Program-made: the position numbers and the translations under genes
Part shown: one piece after another, positions 41,730-50,659 of the stretch
Layout: each line of letters opens with the position of its first letter
Position numbering within the stretch: position 1 is the stretch's first letter
Notes under the pieces: generated by a model
Seen by the model: the letters and a program-made list of their open reading frames with translations, nothing else
Told to the model about the DNA's origin: nothing
Databases searched by the model: none
Assembly (NCBI GenBank): GCA_902526535.1
Contig: CABZLG010000001.1
Span: 43,764 to 107,763 of the forward strand
Source: an uncultured SAR86 cluster bacterium
Lineage (GTDB): Bacteria; Pseudomonadota; Gammaproteobacteria; Magnimaribacterales; TMED112
Reading direction: 5' to 3'
DNA length: 64,000 nt

Positions 41730-43590
41730 TTTCAATAATATTTTCTAATGGGTTCAAAATATTTGAAAGCCCTATCAGTTCAAATTCAAAGCTAAGGTTA
41801 TTTTTTACCTGAGGATTAGTCAAATTTATTATCTGCATATAAGACAAATTTACGTTGTTAGGATCTATATATGGAAAAAATCTAGCTCGTTCAAGACTTA
41901 ATCTTAATTTCAAACAATCAACAAACCATTCTCCACCAATAACACTTTCATTAATTAATTCATTTTCTTGTGAATATTGAGCTCTAGTGAATAAAGTTAT
42001 ATCACCAAATTTTTGTTTTGCTTTTAAAACATAATTATTTATTCCAGATAAGGGAAAACTTGCCATAGCAAATTCATTTTTTTCTAATGAAAATAAACCC
42101 TCTTGGTTTGAATATTTTAATCCAAACCGTAGCCCCATAAATTTTTCTTTTTCAACACTATAGTTTCCATTTGTAAAATAAGAAAAGTTTCCAGAGTTTT
42201 TTTGAATCTTAAAAAAAATTGGTTTCTTTTCATAAAACTTTTTGAAAATCATGCTTTCATCTGAAAAGTTATAGTCCTCATATAAGTTTGTTGATACAGA
42301 GTAATCAAAATTGTTCATTGATCCTGAGTGAAAAATAAATAATTTATTTTGATTAGGCCCTCTATCTTTCCCTGACCAAGGCTGTAAAGATATATTAGAT
42401 TCTGGAGTAGGCATTCTTGGATAGGAATCAAGTATGGGAACTTCTGATTGATCTTCATACGAAGAAACAATCACACCTAGTTTGAGTCCTTTAATTTCAC
42501 GAAAAGAAAAATTCTGCCTGAAAGCAAAGTCATTTTTTTGGATGCCTTCAATTGTTTTGTCCTTAAAAGAGTAGTCTCTTATCTGTACAAGAAAATCAGT
42601 ATCAATTTTTATCTTAATGTTTTGATATTTATTAGAAGCTCTAAGTTCTGTAAAAAAACGCTCAACATTGTCGTAAACAGAATAGGGCAACTGAAAGATT
42701 TTGTTAGATTTGTCTTTAAATTTTGCAAATTCTGTTACTAAATCTATACGAAATTGACCTATATCAAAAAATAAATTACTTGTTACATAATCTTTTCTAT
42801 GTGAAACAGGTCTAGCAATACCTAGCTGTTTGAAGTCATCACTTCCAAAACTCATAAATAAATTATCAAGCTCATAAGATAAATTTATGGATTGCCTCAG
42901 ATCTAAACTTCTTCTACTTGCGTCTAGATATCTATATCCATAGTTTTGTATTAATGATTGACCTGAAAAATCAGAATAATTCACTCCAAATGTTATATTT
43001 TCCCCAATTAAAGAGTTTCCAATTAGTTTGTACACCCAAGAGCCATCATTATCATTCAGAGCTAAGCTTGTAAATTTATAATTATTGTCATCATCCTTGT
43101 GCTGGTATTTAAATGAAGCACCAAACTTAGATTTTGTGTAAACAGGTTCTAAGACAAATGAACTATTTTCATATTTTCTTTGAAATTTATAACTAATATC
43201 TATTTCATTATCTGTTAATCCAAGAGAGGGTACTGAAATAGAATCTTTATCATCGTAATTTACCTCATTTACCCAAAATATTGGAATATCAAATAAAGTA
43301 ACTTTTGCTTTTTTTAGTTGGATGCTTTTATCTTTTTTAAGAGAAGCTTCATCTGCTGAAAATTTCCATACAGCATCTTTATCACATGTATATATTTCAA
43401 CATCAGTTAAAACTGTTTCATTATTTTTAAGTTCTGCACTCTTAAAACCCAATGAGGTTTTTTCATCAAGTTTGATTTCACCATCAGCTAACTTTATTTG
43501 TGAGTTTTTGTCTTCATCAGAACACTCAGCCCATAAAAAACTTTGATACGTTAATGTAAATAACAATAATAGTTTTTTAAATTTGTTCAT
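41713..43590 (-). CDS. lptD: LPS-assembly protein LptD, with reduced N-terminal domain
   Basis: Outer-membrane beta-barrel that, with LptE, inserts lipopolysaccharide. The 625 residues compare with 784 in E. coli. The signal peptide ends LWA-EC. The conserved stretch VEIYTCDKDAVWKFSADE with KVTLFDIPIFW begins at about residue 64, whereas in E. coli the matching cysteine is near 173, so most of the periplasmic jelly-roll domain is lacking. Three cysteines remain: Cys23, Cys69 and one near 557 (EWFVDCLKLRL), where E. coli has an adjacent pair. The rest is alternating beta-barrel sequence. TATAAT on the minus strand (43605-43600) ends 9 bases before the ATG. Confidence 0.93.
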   Translation of the reverse strand: MNKFKKLLLLFTLTYQSFLWAECSDEDKNSQIKLADGEIKLDEKTSLGFKSAELKNNETVLTDVEIYTCDKDAVWKFSADEASLKKDKSIQLKKAKVTLFDIPIFWVNEVNYDDKDSISVPSLGLTDNEIDISYKFQRKYENSSFVLEPVYTKSKFGASFKYQHKDDDNNYKFTSLALNDNDGSWVYKLIGNSLIGENITFGVNYSDFSGQSLIQNYGYRYLDASRRSLDLRQSINLSYELDNLFMSFGSDDFKQLGIARPVSHRKDYVTSNLFFDIGQFRIDLVTEFAKFKDKSNKIFQLPYSVYDNVERFFTELRASNKYQNIKIKIDTDFLVQIRDYSFKDKTIEGIQKNDFAFRQNFSFREIKGLKLGVIVSSYEDQSEVPILDSYPRMPTPESNISLQPWSGKDRGPNQNKLFIFHSGSMNNFDYSVSTNLYEDYNFSDESMIFKKFYEKKPIFFKIQKNSGNFSYFTNGNYSVEKEKFMGLRFGLKYSNQEGLFSLEKNEFAMASFPLSGINNYVLKAKQKFGDITLFTRAQYSQENELINESVIGGEWFVDCLKLRLSLERARFFPYIDPNNVNLSYMQIINLTNPQVKNNLSFEFELIGLSNILNPLENIIENGLFN

Positions 43591-43598
43591 ATGCCTGT

Positions 43599-43605
43599 TA
43601 TTATA
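43599..43605. promoter_or_regulatory. Symmetric shared -10 element between lptD and SDR-amgK-murU
   Basis: TATTATA, the same seven bases as between dsbB and polA. It reads TATAAT toward lptD (ATG at 43590, leader only about 2-4 bases) and TATTAT toward the SDR gene (ATG at 43632, leader about 20 bases). The gap between the two genes is 41 bases. Confidence 0.6.
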
Positions 43606-43631
43606 GGACTTTTAAAATGTAAAAAAGTTTT

Positions 43632-44489
43632 ATGAGTTTGAAAGATAAAGTGATTTTTATGACCGGCGGAAGCAGAGGTATAGGTCTGTCTATAGCATTA
43701 AAAGCAGCAGCCGATGGAGCGAAAATTGCGATTGCGGCAAAAACTGCTGATCCACACCCTAAACTTCCTGGAACAATATTTACTGCAGTTGAAGAGATTG
43801 AAGCAGCAGGAGGACATGGATTGCCTATTCAATGTGATATTAGAGATGAACATAATGTACATGAATCAGTAAAGAAAGCTGTAGATCATTTTGGTGGAAT
43901 TGACATTTGCATTAATAATGCGTCTGCAATAAGCCTTACACCAACATTGGATACAGATATGAAAAGATATGATCTTATGCATAACATCAATGGCAGAGGC
44001 ACATTCCTTACGAGTAAGGCATGCATACCACACCTTCTTAAATCAGATAATCCACACATTTTGAATATTTCACCGCCTTTGGATATGAATCCAATATGGT
44101 TCCAGGGTCATGTTGCCTACACAATGGCTAAATACAATATGAGCCTGTGTGTTTTAGGTATGGCAGCTGAATACAAAGGACAAATTGCAGTAAATGCTCT
44201 CTGGCCGAGAACGGCCATTAGGACAGCAGCAGTAAAAAATGTACTAGGAGGAGATGAAATGATGAAAAAATCAAGAGATCCAAAGATAATGGCTGATGCT
44301 GCCCATATAATTCTAAATAAAGACAAAGATAAATTTTCAGGCAATTTCGTTTTAGATGACTCTTTGCTAGCCGAACATGGCGAAACAGACTTTAGTAAAT
44401 ACGCTGATTATCCATTCGCAGAACTAATACCAGATTTTTTTGTACCCGAAGATGCTTATCCAGTTCCTCAGGTAGTAAAAGATAGTTGA
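43632..44489 (+). CDS. SDR oxidoreductase, HSDL2-like
   Basis: A 285-residue short-chain dehydrogenase. The cofactor motif is MTGGSRGIGLSIALKAAADGA. The distinctive NISPPLDMNPIWFQGHVAYTMAKYNMS segment, with catalytic Tyr and Lys, is the hallmark of the hydroxysteroid-dehydrogenase-like 2 group (bacterial relatives include citronellol-catabolism-type SDRs). The C-terminus is DFSKYADYPFAELIPDFFVPE. Substrate unknown, perhaps a fatty or isoprenoid alcohol or acyl compound. It overlaps the amgK start by 4 bases and is divergent from lptD. Confidence 0.88.
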   Translation: MSLKDKVIFMTGGSRGIGLSIALKAAADGAKIAIAAKTADPHPKLPGTIFTAVEEIEAAGGHGLPIQCDIRDEHNVHESVKKAVDHFGGIDICINNASAISLTPTLDTDMKRYDLMHNINGRGTFLTSKACIPHLLKSDNPHILNISPPLDMNPIWFQGHVAYTMAKYNMSLCVLGMAAEYKGQIAVNALWPRTAIRTAAVKNVLGGDEMMKKSRDPKIMADAAHIILNKDKDKFSGNFVLDDSLLAEHGETDFSKYADYPFAELIPDFFVPEDAYPVPQVVKDS

Positions 44490-45400
44490 AAAAAGACTTA
44501 AAAGAAGCAATCAGTTGGTTAGAAAAAATTCTAGGTAACCATTCATTTCAGATTAGCCCACTCAGACAAGAAGCAAGCGAAAGAAGTTACTACAGAATAA
44601 AAGTAAATAATAATAGCTATGTTTTAATGAATAATTTTGGCCCTAAAGAAAACGCAGCTAACTTTATTAAGATACAAAAAATATTAAAAGATGAAAAAGT
44701 AAATGTTCCAGATATCTTTGGTTTTTCAGATGAATTGGATTATTTACTTCTTGAAGATTTAGGAGATATTACACTTGATGAATATGATGAATTATCTGAG
44801 GAAGATTTTTTGAAGTGTGCTTCAGTTGAATTAGAAAAAATTAGATCAATTCCAAACTTCTCTATTGAAGAAAATATATCACTAGAATCACATTATTCTC
44901 AAACTAAGGATTTCTTAAATTTTTTTTATGATAAAAAAATAACCATTTCTTCCGAAGAACAATTAGTAATAAAAGAATTAAGAAATTCAATTTCAGGGAA
45001 GCTAGTACAACAAGCTATTGTGCCTACTCATTTTGACTATGAAAGAAGGAACATGCTTTTTTATAAAGATAAAATTCATATCATAGACTTCCAAGATCTT
45101 AAATCTGGTCCAATTAGTATGGATGCTGCATCATTAATTTTTGAACATAAATTTAATTATTCAGATGAATTAGTCAATAAATTTTCTAAGAGATTAGTTG
45201 GTGAGGATTCACAAAAAGAAATTTTTGTCGCTCTTGCTCATCGTTCAATGAGGATTATTGGAACATTCAGCAAATACTTTAAGGAAGGTAAGCTTTTGAA
45301 TCGTCAAAAAGATATAACTTTGTTTGTTGAAAGGCTCTTATTAGCTCTAAAATATTTAAATGAAAAAGATGCATTAAGGATTGTTGAGAAATTAATATGA
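44486..45400 (+). CDS. amgK: N-acetylmuramate/N-acetylglucosamine kinase AmgK-like
   Basis: Anomeric sugar kinase of the aminoglycoside-phosphotransferase fold in the MurNAc recycling pathway. The 304 residues include PLRQEASERSYYRIKV, LLLEDLGDITLDEY, the catalytic-loop HFDYERRNMLFYKD (about 178-191) and the metal-binding IIDFQDLKSGP. The start is a TTG overlapping the SDR stop (TTGA). In Pseudomonas amgK-murU lies divergent from lptD-surA, exactly as here, which supports the assignment. Product: MurNAc-alpha-1-phosphate. Confidence 0.9.
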   Translation: MKKDLKEAISWLEKILGNHSFQISPLRQEASERSYYRIKVNNNSYVLMNNFGPKENAANFIKIQKILKDEKVNVPDIFGFSDELDYLLLEDLGDITLDEYDELSEEDFLKCASVELEKIRSIPNFSIEENISLESHYSQTKDFLNFFYDKKITISSEEQLVIKELRNSISGKLVQQAIVPTHFDYERRNMLFYKDKIHIIDFQDLKSGPISMDAASLIFEHKFNYSDELVNKFSKRLVGEDSQKEIFVALAHRSMRIIGTFSKYFKEGKLLNRQKDITLFVERLLLALKYLNEKDALRIVEKLI

Positions 45401-46035
45401 AAGCAATGATTCTTGCTGCAGGTTTTGGTAAAAGGCTTGGACAGTTAACAAAAAATACACCGAAACCTCTCATTCAAGTGAAAGGAAAAGCTTTGATTGA
45501 CTATCATTTAGATAAACTTATCAAATCAGGTTTTGAGCTGGTGGTAATAAATCTTCACTATCTTGGCGAACAAATAGAAGAACATTTAACCTCAAAATTC
45601 TCTGGAAAAATTGAAATCATATTTAGCCATGAGAAAGAAATTTTAGGTACGTGTGGCGGCATTTTAAATTCAATCAATCATTTTGGAAATGATGACTTCT
45701 TAGTGTTAAATGCTGATATTTATAGTGACATTGATTATAAGTATTTTAAAAAATTTAAAGCACCAACAATTTTTGCAGTAAGAAATAATAAAAATGGAGA
45801 TTTTTCAGTTAAAAATGAAAAAGTTATTGTTCATGGAGAAAAAAATTTCACCTGGACGGGGTTTAGCATAATTAATTCTTCTTTTTTTCAAGGAATGGAA
45901 ACTAAATACTCTCACTATTGGGAAGACTTAATGATGCATTTAGCTGCTGAGCAGAGAGTCTTTGCAGATATTCCAAATATAAATTGGTATGATGTTGGTA
46001 TTAAAGATACCCTTGATTATTTAAATAGTGAATAA
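45397..46035 (+). CDS. murU: MurNAc-alpha-1-phosphate uridylyltransferase MurU
   Basis: Nucleotidyltransferase of 212 residues turning MurNAc-1-P and UTP into UDP-MurNAc, so that recycled wall sugar bypasses de novo synthesis and MurA. The signature [21 protein letters not shown] at the N-terminus is followed by [11 protein letters not shown] and [11 protein letters not shown], with the metal-binding Asp. Overlaps amgK as ATGA and rpe by 8 bases. Confidence 0.92.
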   Translation: MKAMILAAGFGKRLGQLTKNTPKPLIQVKGKALIDYHLDKLIKSGFELVVINLHYLGEQIEEHLTSKFSGKIEIIFSHEKEILGTCGGILNSINHFGNDDFLVLNADIYSDIDYKYFKKFKAPTIFAVRNNKNGDFSVKNEKVIVHGEKNFTWTGFSIINSSFFQGMETKYSHYWEDLMMHLAAEQRVFADIPNINWYDVGIKDTLDYLNSE

Positions 46036-46687
46036 AGTAATTGCTCCCTCTATTTTATCAGCAGACTTTGCTCGGCTAGGTGAGGAAGTAAATGCAGTTT
46101 TAGATTGTGGTGCAGATTGGATACATTTTGATGTGATGGATAATCATTATGTCCCTAACCTTACTATTGGCCCTATGGTTTGTAAGTCTTTAAGAGATTT
46201 TGGAATAAAAGATTTTATTGATGTGCATCTTATGGTGGAGCCAGTTGACGATTTAGTAAAAAAATTCGCTAAAGCTGGCGCTGATCTGATTTCATTTCAC
46301 CCTGAAGCTAGTAATCATGTTGACAGAACGCTGGGAAAGATAAAAGACGCAGGCTGTAAGTCTGGTTTGGTTTTAAATCCAGCTAGCCCCTTATCATTAA
46401 TAGAAGATCTTTTAGAGGAGGTTGACCTAATTCTGTTGATGTCAGTAAATCCAGGTTTTGGTGGGCAAAAATTCATTTCCAGAACCCTTCCAAAAATTAA
46501 AAAGCTCAGATCTTTGATCGATCAAACTGGCAAAGATATAAGGCTTGAGGTTGATGGAGGTATAAGTGAAGAAAATGTAAAAGAAATTTCTGATGCTGGT
46601 GCAGATACATTTGTAATGGGTTCTGCAATTTTTAATTCTGATGATTATAAAAAAACAATTTCTGCCGTTCGTAATCTTATTGCTTAG
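46028..46687 (+). CDS. rpe: Ribulose-phosphate 3-epimerase
   Basis: Interconverts ribulose 5-phosphate and xylulose 5-phosphate. The 219-residue TIM barrel shows [57 protein letters not shown] and [12 protein letters not shown], with the catalytic aspartates and metal histidines. GTG start inside the end of murU. The 3' end overlaps the next gene by 47 bases. Confidence 0.97.
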   Translation: MNKVIAPSILSADFARLGEEVNAVLDCGADWIHFDVMDNHYVPNLTIGPMVCKSLRDFGIKDFIDVHLMVEPVDDLVKKFAKAGADLISFHPEASNHVDRTLGKIKDAGCKSGLVLNPASPLSLIEDLLEEVDLILLMSVNPGFGGQKFISRTLPKIKKLRSLIDQTGKDIRLEVDGGISEENVKEISDAGADTFVMGSAIFNSDDYKKTISAVRNLIA

Positions 46688-47051
46688 CTTCTTTCTGCCT
46701 TCAGAAAAAATCAAGATAAATAATTCTGTATTAGAGGTTGTAATAGCTGATACCAAGCAATCAAGAAATCAAGGCCTAATGTTTATTGACTCCTTAGATG
46801 AAAATATGGGTATGTTTTTTATATGGTCAGAGTCTTCAAAAAAATGTATGTGGATGAGAAATACAAAAATTCCTTTATCAGTTGCTTTTATTGATGAAAA
46901 CTTTCTTATTAGAGAGATTAAAGAACTAAAACCATTAAACTTAGATTCTGTTTGTTCAAAATCAGGGTCAATAAAATATGCCTTGGAGGTAAATCAGGGG
47001 TGGTTTGCTGAAAAAAATATAAAAATTTTTAACAAAATTATTGTTGAATAG
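46641..47051 (+). CDS. DUF192 family exported protein
   Basis: A 136-residue protein with a signal-like N-terminus ([15 protein letters not shown]) and the DUF192 core: [38 protein letters not shown] and [12 protein letters not shown]. The family has no firm function; the domain fold is known and members are often exported. The only good ATG is at 46641, well inside rpe (47-base overlap), unusually long for this window. It abuts the convergent coq7 stop with no gap. Confidence 0.85.
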   Translation: MIIKKQFLPFVILLLSFFLPSEKIKINNSVLEVVIADTKQSRNQGLMFIDSLDENMGMFFIWSESSKKCMWMRNTKIPLSVAFIDENFLIREIKELKPLNLDSVCSKSGSIKYALEVNQGWFAEKNIKIFNKIIVE

Positions 47052-47654
47052 TTAAATATACCTACTTAAGGTTGTCATTGATTTTGCGGTGATTTTCATT
47101 AATCCTTTTACAACTGTAGGAAGCTCTTCTCCCCCATGATCTTTGGCCTCTTTGCCATGCTCTTCCTCTTCATCAATCATTTTTTTGAGAATTTCACGAC
47201 TTTTTTTATCGCTTGGAGACATTTCATCAAGATGCCCCTCTAAGTGTTTAACAACTTGTTTTTCTGTTTCTTCTATGAAGCCCAAACTCTTTTCGTCGCC
47301 AAAAAAGGCTGCTATTGATCCTAGTGTAAAAGAACCAGCATAGTAAAATGGGTCTAAGAGTGACTTTCTGCCTCCAAGTTCCTTTAATCTTTTATCACAC
47401 CACTTTAAATGTCTAAATTCTTCTTCACCTGCTTTAAGAAGATGTTTTTTTACTTTCTTCGATTTCGCGAAGAATGCTTGTCCTCTATATAGTGCTTGAG
47501 CTGCAACCTCACCTGATGCATTGACCCGCATAAGTGATATGGAGTGTTTCTTTTCATCTTCAGAAAGAGATTCATCTGGCTCCCCCCTCTCTTTATGATT
47601 CATAATTTTTAAAAAATGATTGAATTCTCCAGCAATCTTTTCTTCAAGACTCAT
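47052..47654 (-). CDS. coq7: Demethoxyubiquinone hydroxylase (Coq7/UbiF type)
   Basis: Di-iron monooxygenase for the last hydroxylation of ubiquinone synthesis. The 200 residues show the ferritin-like ligands: Glu in NASGEVAAQALY, ExxH in AGEEEFRHLKWC, Glu in EETEKQVVKHLEGHL, and ExxH in MIDEEEEHGKEAKDHGG. Also typical is LLDPFYYAGSFTLGSIAAFFGD. The Coq7 form, rather than the flavoprotein UbiF, is used here. ATG at 47654 overlaps purD by 11 bases, so it closes the fis-purH-purD-coq7 operon. Confidence 0.93.
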   Translation of the reverse strand: MSLEEKIAGEFNHFLKIMNHKERGEPDESLSEDEKKHSISLMRVNASGEVAAQALYRGQAFFAKSKKVKKHLLKAGEEEFRHLKWCDKRLKELGGRKSLLDPFYYAGSFTLGSIAAFFGDEKSLGFIEETEKQVVKHLEGHLDEMSPSDKKSREILKKMIDEEEEHGKEAKDHGGEELPTVVKGLMKITAKSMTTLSRYI

Positions 47655-48900
47655 AAATATCACCTATATCTTTTCTATAAACCATATCATTAAATTTTAT
47701 ATTGTTTATGTTTGTATAAATAATTTTTTTACAAGATTCTAAGTCTGGCGCTTTTGCGTTTAGGCTAAAAACTCTTCCACCACTAGTAAGTAGCTCTCCA
47801 TTATAATCTTTTGTACCTGCATGAAAAAGTTTCACTTTATCCAACTCTGAAATTTCAATATGCTGATCTTTTTTATAACTCCCAGGATATCCGCCTGATG
47901 CTATTACCACCCCCATAGAGCTCTGTTTACCCCAAGAAATATTTTTTAGATCATCTGAAAGTGCATCCAATAATACTTTTAGTAAATCAGAATCTAATTG
48001 AAGCATTAAACACTGAGTTTCTGGGTCGCCTAATCTACAATTATATTCAAGTACTTTAGGCTGATTATCCTTGACCATAAGACCAAAATACATAAAACCA
48101 TAAAAATCTATTTTCGCATTTCTCAATCCATTCATAGTTGGCTCAACAATTTGTTTATTTATATTTTTTAAAAGCTCATCATTCATAAATGGTGATGGAC
48201 TCATACAGCCCATTCCACCTGTATTTGGCCCACTATTACCGTCTAAAAGTGGCTTGTAGTCGACACTAGTCTCAAAAGGGTAAAATCTATAAGGTGTCAT
48301 TATTCCCATGTAACTAAGCTCTGTACCAAATAAACATTCTTCAATTAACACTTTATTTCCAGCATCACCAAACTTATTTTTTTCCATAATGTCTTCAATC
48401 CATTGCATTGCCTCACCAAGTTTTTTTGATACTAAAACTCCCTTACCTGCTGCTAATCCATCAGCCTTAAGAACAATTGGAAATTCGACTGTCTCAAGAT
48501 GACGTTTAGCTAATTTTGAATCAGAAAAGAAATTAGCAGCACCTGTAGGAATATTATTTTCAAACATAAATTTTTTTGAAAATATTTTAGAGCCCTCAAG
48601 TTGGGCTCCTTCTTTTGTTGGTCCAAACACTTGTACACTCGAATTTTGAAAATAGTCATTGATACCATTCACAAGGGGATCTTCAGGACCAACTACAATT
48701 AATTCAATATTTTCACTGTTAACAAGTTCTTCTAATGCAGAAAAATTATTTACGTCTATTTTTTTGTTATAACATTTTGATTCCTTAGCTGTTCCTCCAT
48801 TTCCAGGAGCAACAAAAATTTTGCCAACTTTTTTAGATTTGGATAATTTCCATGCTAATGCATGCTCTCTACCACCTTGACCAACAACTAAAACATTCAT
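47644..48900 (-). CDS. purD: Phosphoribosylamine-glycine ligase PurD
   Basis: ATP-grasp enzyme making GAR in purine synthesis. The 418 residues begin VLVVGQGGREHALAWKLSKS. Seen later: VVGPEDPLVNGI, FPIVLKADGLAAGKGVLVSK (about 133-152), GPNTGGMGCMSPSPF and LEYNCRLGDPETQ. It directly follows purH (stop and start adjacent) as in Pseudomonas. Confidence 0.97.
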   Translation of the reverse strand: MNVLVVGQGGREHALAWKLSKSKKVGKIFVAPGNGGTAKESKCYNKKIDVNNFSALEELVNSENIELIVVGPEDPLVNGINDYFQNSSVQVFGPTKEGAQLEGSKIFSKKFMFENNIPTGAANFFSDSKLAKRHLETVEFPIVLKADGLAAGKGVLVSKKLGEAMQWIEDIMEKNKFGDAGNKVLIEECLFGTELSYMGIMTPYRFYPFETSVDYKPLLDGNSGPNTGGMGCMSPSPFMNDELLKNINKQIVEPTMNGLRNAKIDFYGFMYFGLMVKDNQPKVLEYNCRLGDPETQCLMLQLDSDLLKVLLDALSDDLKNISWGKQSSMGVVIASGGYPGSYKKDQHIEISELDKVKLFHAGTKDYNGELLTSGGRVFSLNAKAPDLESCKKIIYTNINNIKFNDMVYRKDIGDIYES

Positions 48901-50373
48901 CTAATGCTTAAAGTGCCTATAACCTGTCATAATCATTGAAATACCGTGTTCATCAGCTGCTGCAATTACCTCGTCATCCTTTACCGAACCACCAGGCTGA
49001 ATAATATGTTTTACCCCTTCACTGGCAGCTATATCAATATTATCCCTGAAGGGAAAAAATGCATCAGAAGCTAAAACACAATTTTGCACATTAAGTTTTT
49101 CTTCCTCAGCTTTCATAAACGCGATTTTGGTACTGATAACTCTACTCATTTGACCAGCGCCAATACCTAAAGTCATTTCATCTTTAGCGATTACAATAGC
49201 ATTGGATTTTACATGCTTAGCAACTTTCATTGCGAATAATAAATCATTAATATCATTATTTTCAGGTTTTACTTTTGTATTTGACTCTAGTTTAATTTTC
49301 TCAAAATTCAGATTGTCACCGGTTTGCTCTAAATAAACTCCTGAATCAAATTTATAGCTCTTGGTAAAATGTTCTAATTTATTGCCTTTTAGTACTCTTA
49401 TGTTCTTCTTGTTTTTTAGAAGATTAATTGATTCTTGATCAAAATCTGGGGCAATAAGCACTTCTACAAATTGATTAGCTATGATGGTAGAGATTACTTT
49501 ACTATCTGCCTTCTGATTTAATGCAATTACTCCACCAAATGCAGAGGTTGGATCTGTCGAAAAAGCTTTTTTATAAGCATTTTCTAAATCCGTATCTGAT
49601 GCTACTCCACACGGATTTGTGTGTTTCACAATACATACTGAAGGCTTATCAAATTCATTTACACAATTCCATGCTGCCATCGCATCTGCCACATTATTGT
49701 AAGAAATTTGTTTTCCTTGAAGTGGGTTTAAAAAGTCGATTGGTGAAGTAGTTTCAATCTTTAATTTAGCTGATTGATGTGGATTTTCACCATATCTTAA
49801 ATTTATTTCTCTAGTATCTTTTAACCAACTTGATATATCTGAGTCATAAAGATTTGTTTTATTAAAAACATGTGATGCTAGCTTCTTTGATTGCACCTCA
49901 CTAATTCCGTTTAGATTTATTTTACTGTAATTTTCCGGGCCTGCTACTGCTACAGTGTATTTAAAGTTCTTTGCGGCAGCTCTCAACATTGCTGGGCCAC
50001 CTATGTCAATTTTTTCTATTATTTCTTCATTAGAGGAACCCTTTTGCACCTCTTCTCTAAAGGGATAAAGATTTACAACAACAAGATCTATTTTCTTAGC
50101 ACCCATTTTTTTTAATTCTTCAAAGTCTTTCTCACCTCTTGCTAAAATCCCGGCATGAATTTTAGGATGTAGAGTTTTAACTCTTCCATCAAATATTTCA
50201 GAAAAACCTGTGTAATCTTCAACCTCAGTTACTCTAATATTATTTTCTTTTAGATATTTTGATGTGCCCCCAGAAGAGATTATTTCTACATTGTTATCAA
50301 CGAGTTTTTCAGCAAGCTCAAGGATTCCATGTTTATCATAAACACTTATAAGAGCTGTTTTAATTTTAATCAC
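48901..50373 (-). CDS. purH: Bifunctional AICAR transformylase/IMP cyclohydrolase PurH
   Basis: Final two steps of IMP synthesis. The 490 residues comprise the N-terminal cyclohydrolase (ALISVYDKHGILELAEKL, SSGGTSKYL, VEDYTGFSEIFDGRVKTLHPKIHAGIL) and the C-terminal transformylase (LRYGENPHQSAKL, KHTNPCGVA, SDAFFPFRDNID, IQPGGSVKDDEV). A little shorter than E. coli (529). GTG start overlapping the fis TAG by one base. Confidence 0.97.
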   Translation of the reverse strand: MIKIKTALISVYDKHGILELAEKLVDNNVEIISSGGTSKYLKENNIRVTEVEDYTGFSEIFDGRVKTLHPKIHAGILARGEKDFEELKKMGAKKIDLVVVNLYPFREEVQKGSSNEEIIEKIDIGGPAMLRAAAKNFKYTVAVAGPENYSKINLNGISEVQSKKLASHVFNKTNLYDSDISSWLKDTREINLRYGENPHQSAKLKIETTSPIDFLNPLQGKQISYNNVADAMAAWNCVNEFDKPSVCIVKHTNPCGVASDTDLENAYKKAFSTDPTSAFGGVIALNQKADSKVISTIIANQFVEVLIAPDFDQESINLLKNKKNIRVLKGNKLEHFTKSYKFDSGVYLEQTGDNLNFEKIKLESNTKVKPENNDINDLLFAMKVAKHVKSNAIVIAKDEMTLGIGAGQMSRVISTKIAFMKAEEEKLNVQNCVLASDAFFPFRDNIDIAASEGVKHIIQPGGSVKDDEVIAAADEHGISMIMTGYRHFKH

Positions 50374-50624
50374 TACAACAAACCATATTTAGCAAGTTTT
50401 TTTCTTAAAGTACCTCTATTAAGACCCAAAATTTTACTTGCTTCTGATTGATTACCTCTACACTTCTTCATTACCACCTCGAGAAGTGGTGGTTCAATCT
50501 GGCTTAAAGTTAAGTCGTAAAGTTCTATCGGATTTTCACCATCAAGATTTCGGTAGTATCTTTTAATGGCCCTTTTGACTTCACCTCTTAAACTCCTTTT
50601 ATCAGTATTAAACTTGCTAGACAT
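50373..50624 (-). CDS. fis: DNA-binding protein Fis
   Basis: Nucleoid protein and global regulator. The 83-residue protein has a C-terminal helix-turn-helix, MKKCRGNQSEASKILGLNRG followed by TLRKKLAKYGLL, nearly canonical. The dimerisation core is LYDLTLSQIEPPLLEVV. The ATG at 50624 is chosen; an upstream in-frame start (50675) would run through the divergent promoter. The gene order fis-purH-purD is that of Pseudomonas. A weak -10 (TATATC, 50636-50631) just before the ATG suggests a very short leader. Confidence 0.94.
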   Translation of the reverse strand: MSSKFNTDKRSLRGEVKRAIKRYYRNLDGENPIELYDLTLSQIEPPLLEVVMKKCRGNQSEASKILGLNRGTLRKKLAKYGLL

Positions 50625-50632
50625 CAAAATGA

Positions 50633-50659
50633 TATAATTTCTGTTCTCTATGAGAACAG
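50633..50659. promoter_or_regulatory. fis-rsmE divergent promoter with a 19-base palindrome
   Basis: TATAAT (50633-50638, plus) lies 11 bases before the rsmE ATG (50650). Immediately after it, CTGTTCTCTATGAGAACAG (50641-50659) is a perfect inverted repeat of 8 bases per arm around TAT. It covers the expected rsmE start site and the first codons. A repressor operator is the obvious reading; the half-site does not match a box I know. Confidence 0.5.

Noticed and set aside
50641-50659. Palindrome read as a LexA (SOS) box
   Set aside because: The CTG/CAG ends are 13 bases apart instead of 10 and the centre is not an AT run; kept as an unassigned operator candidate.
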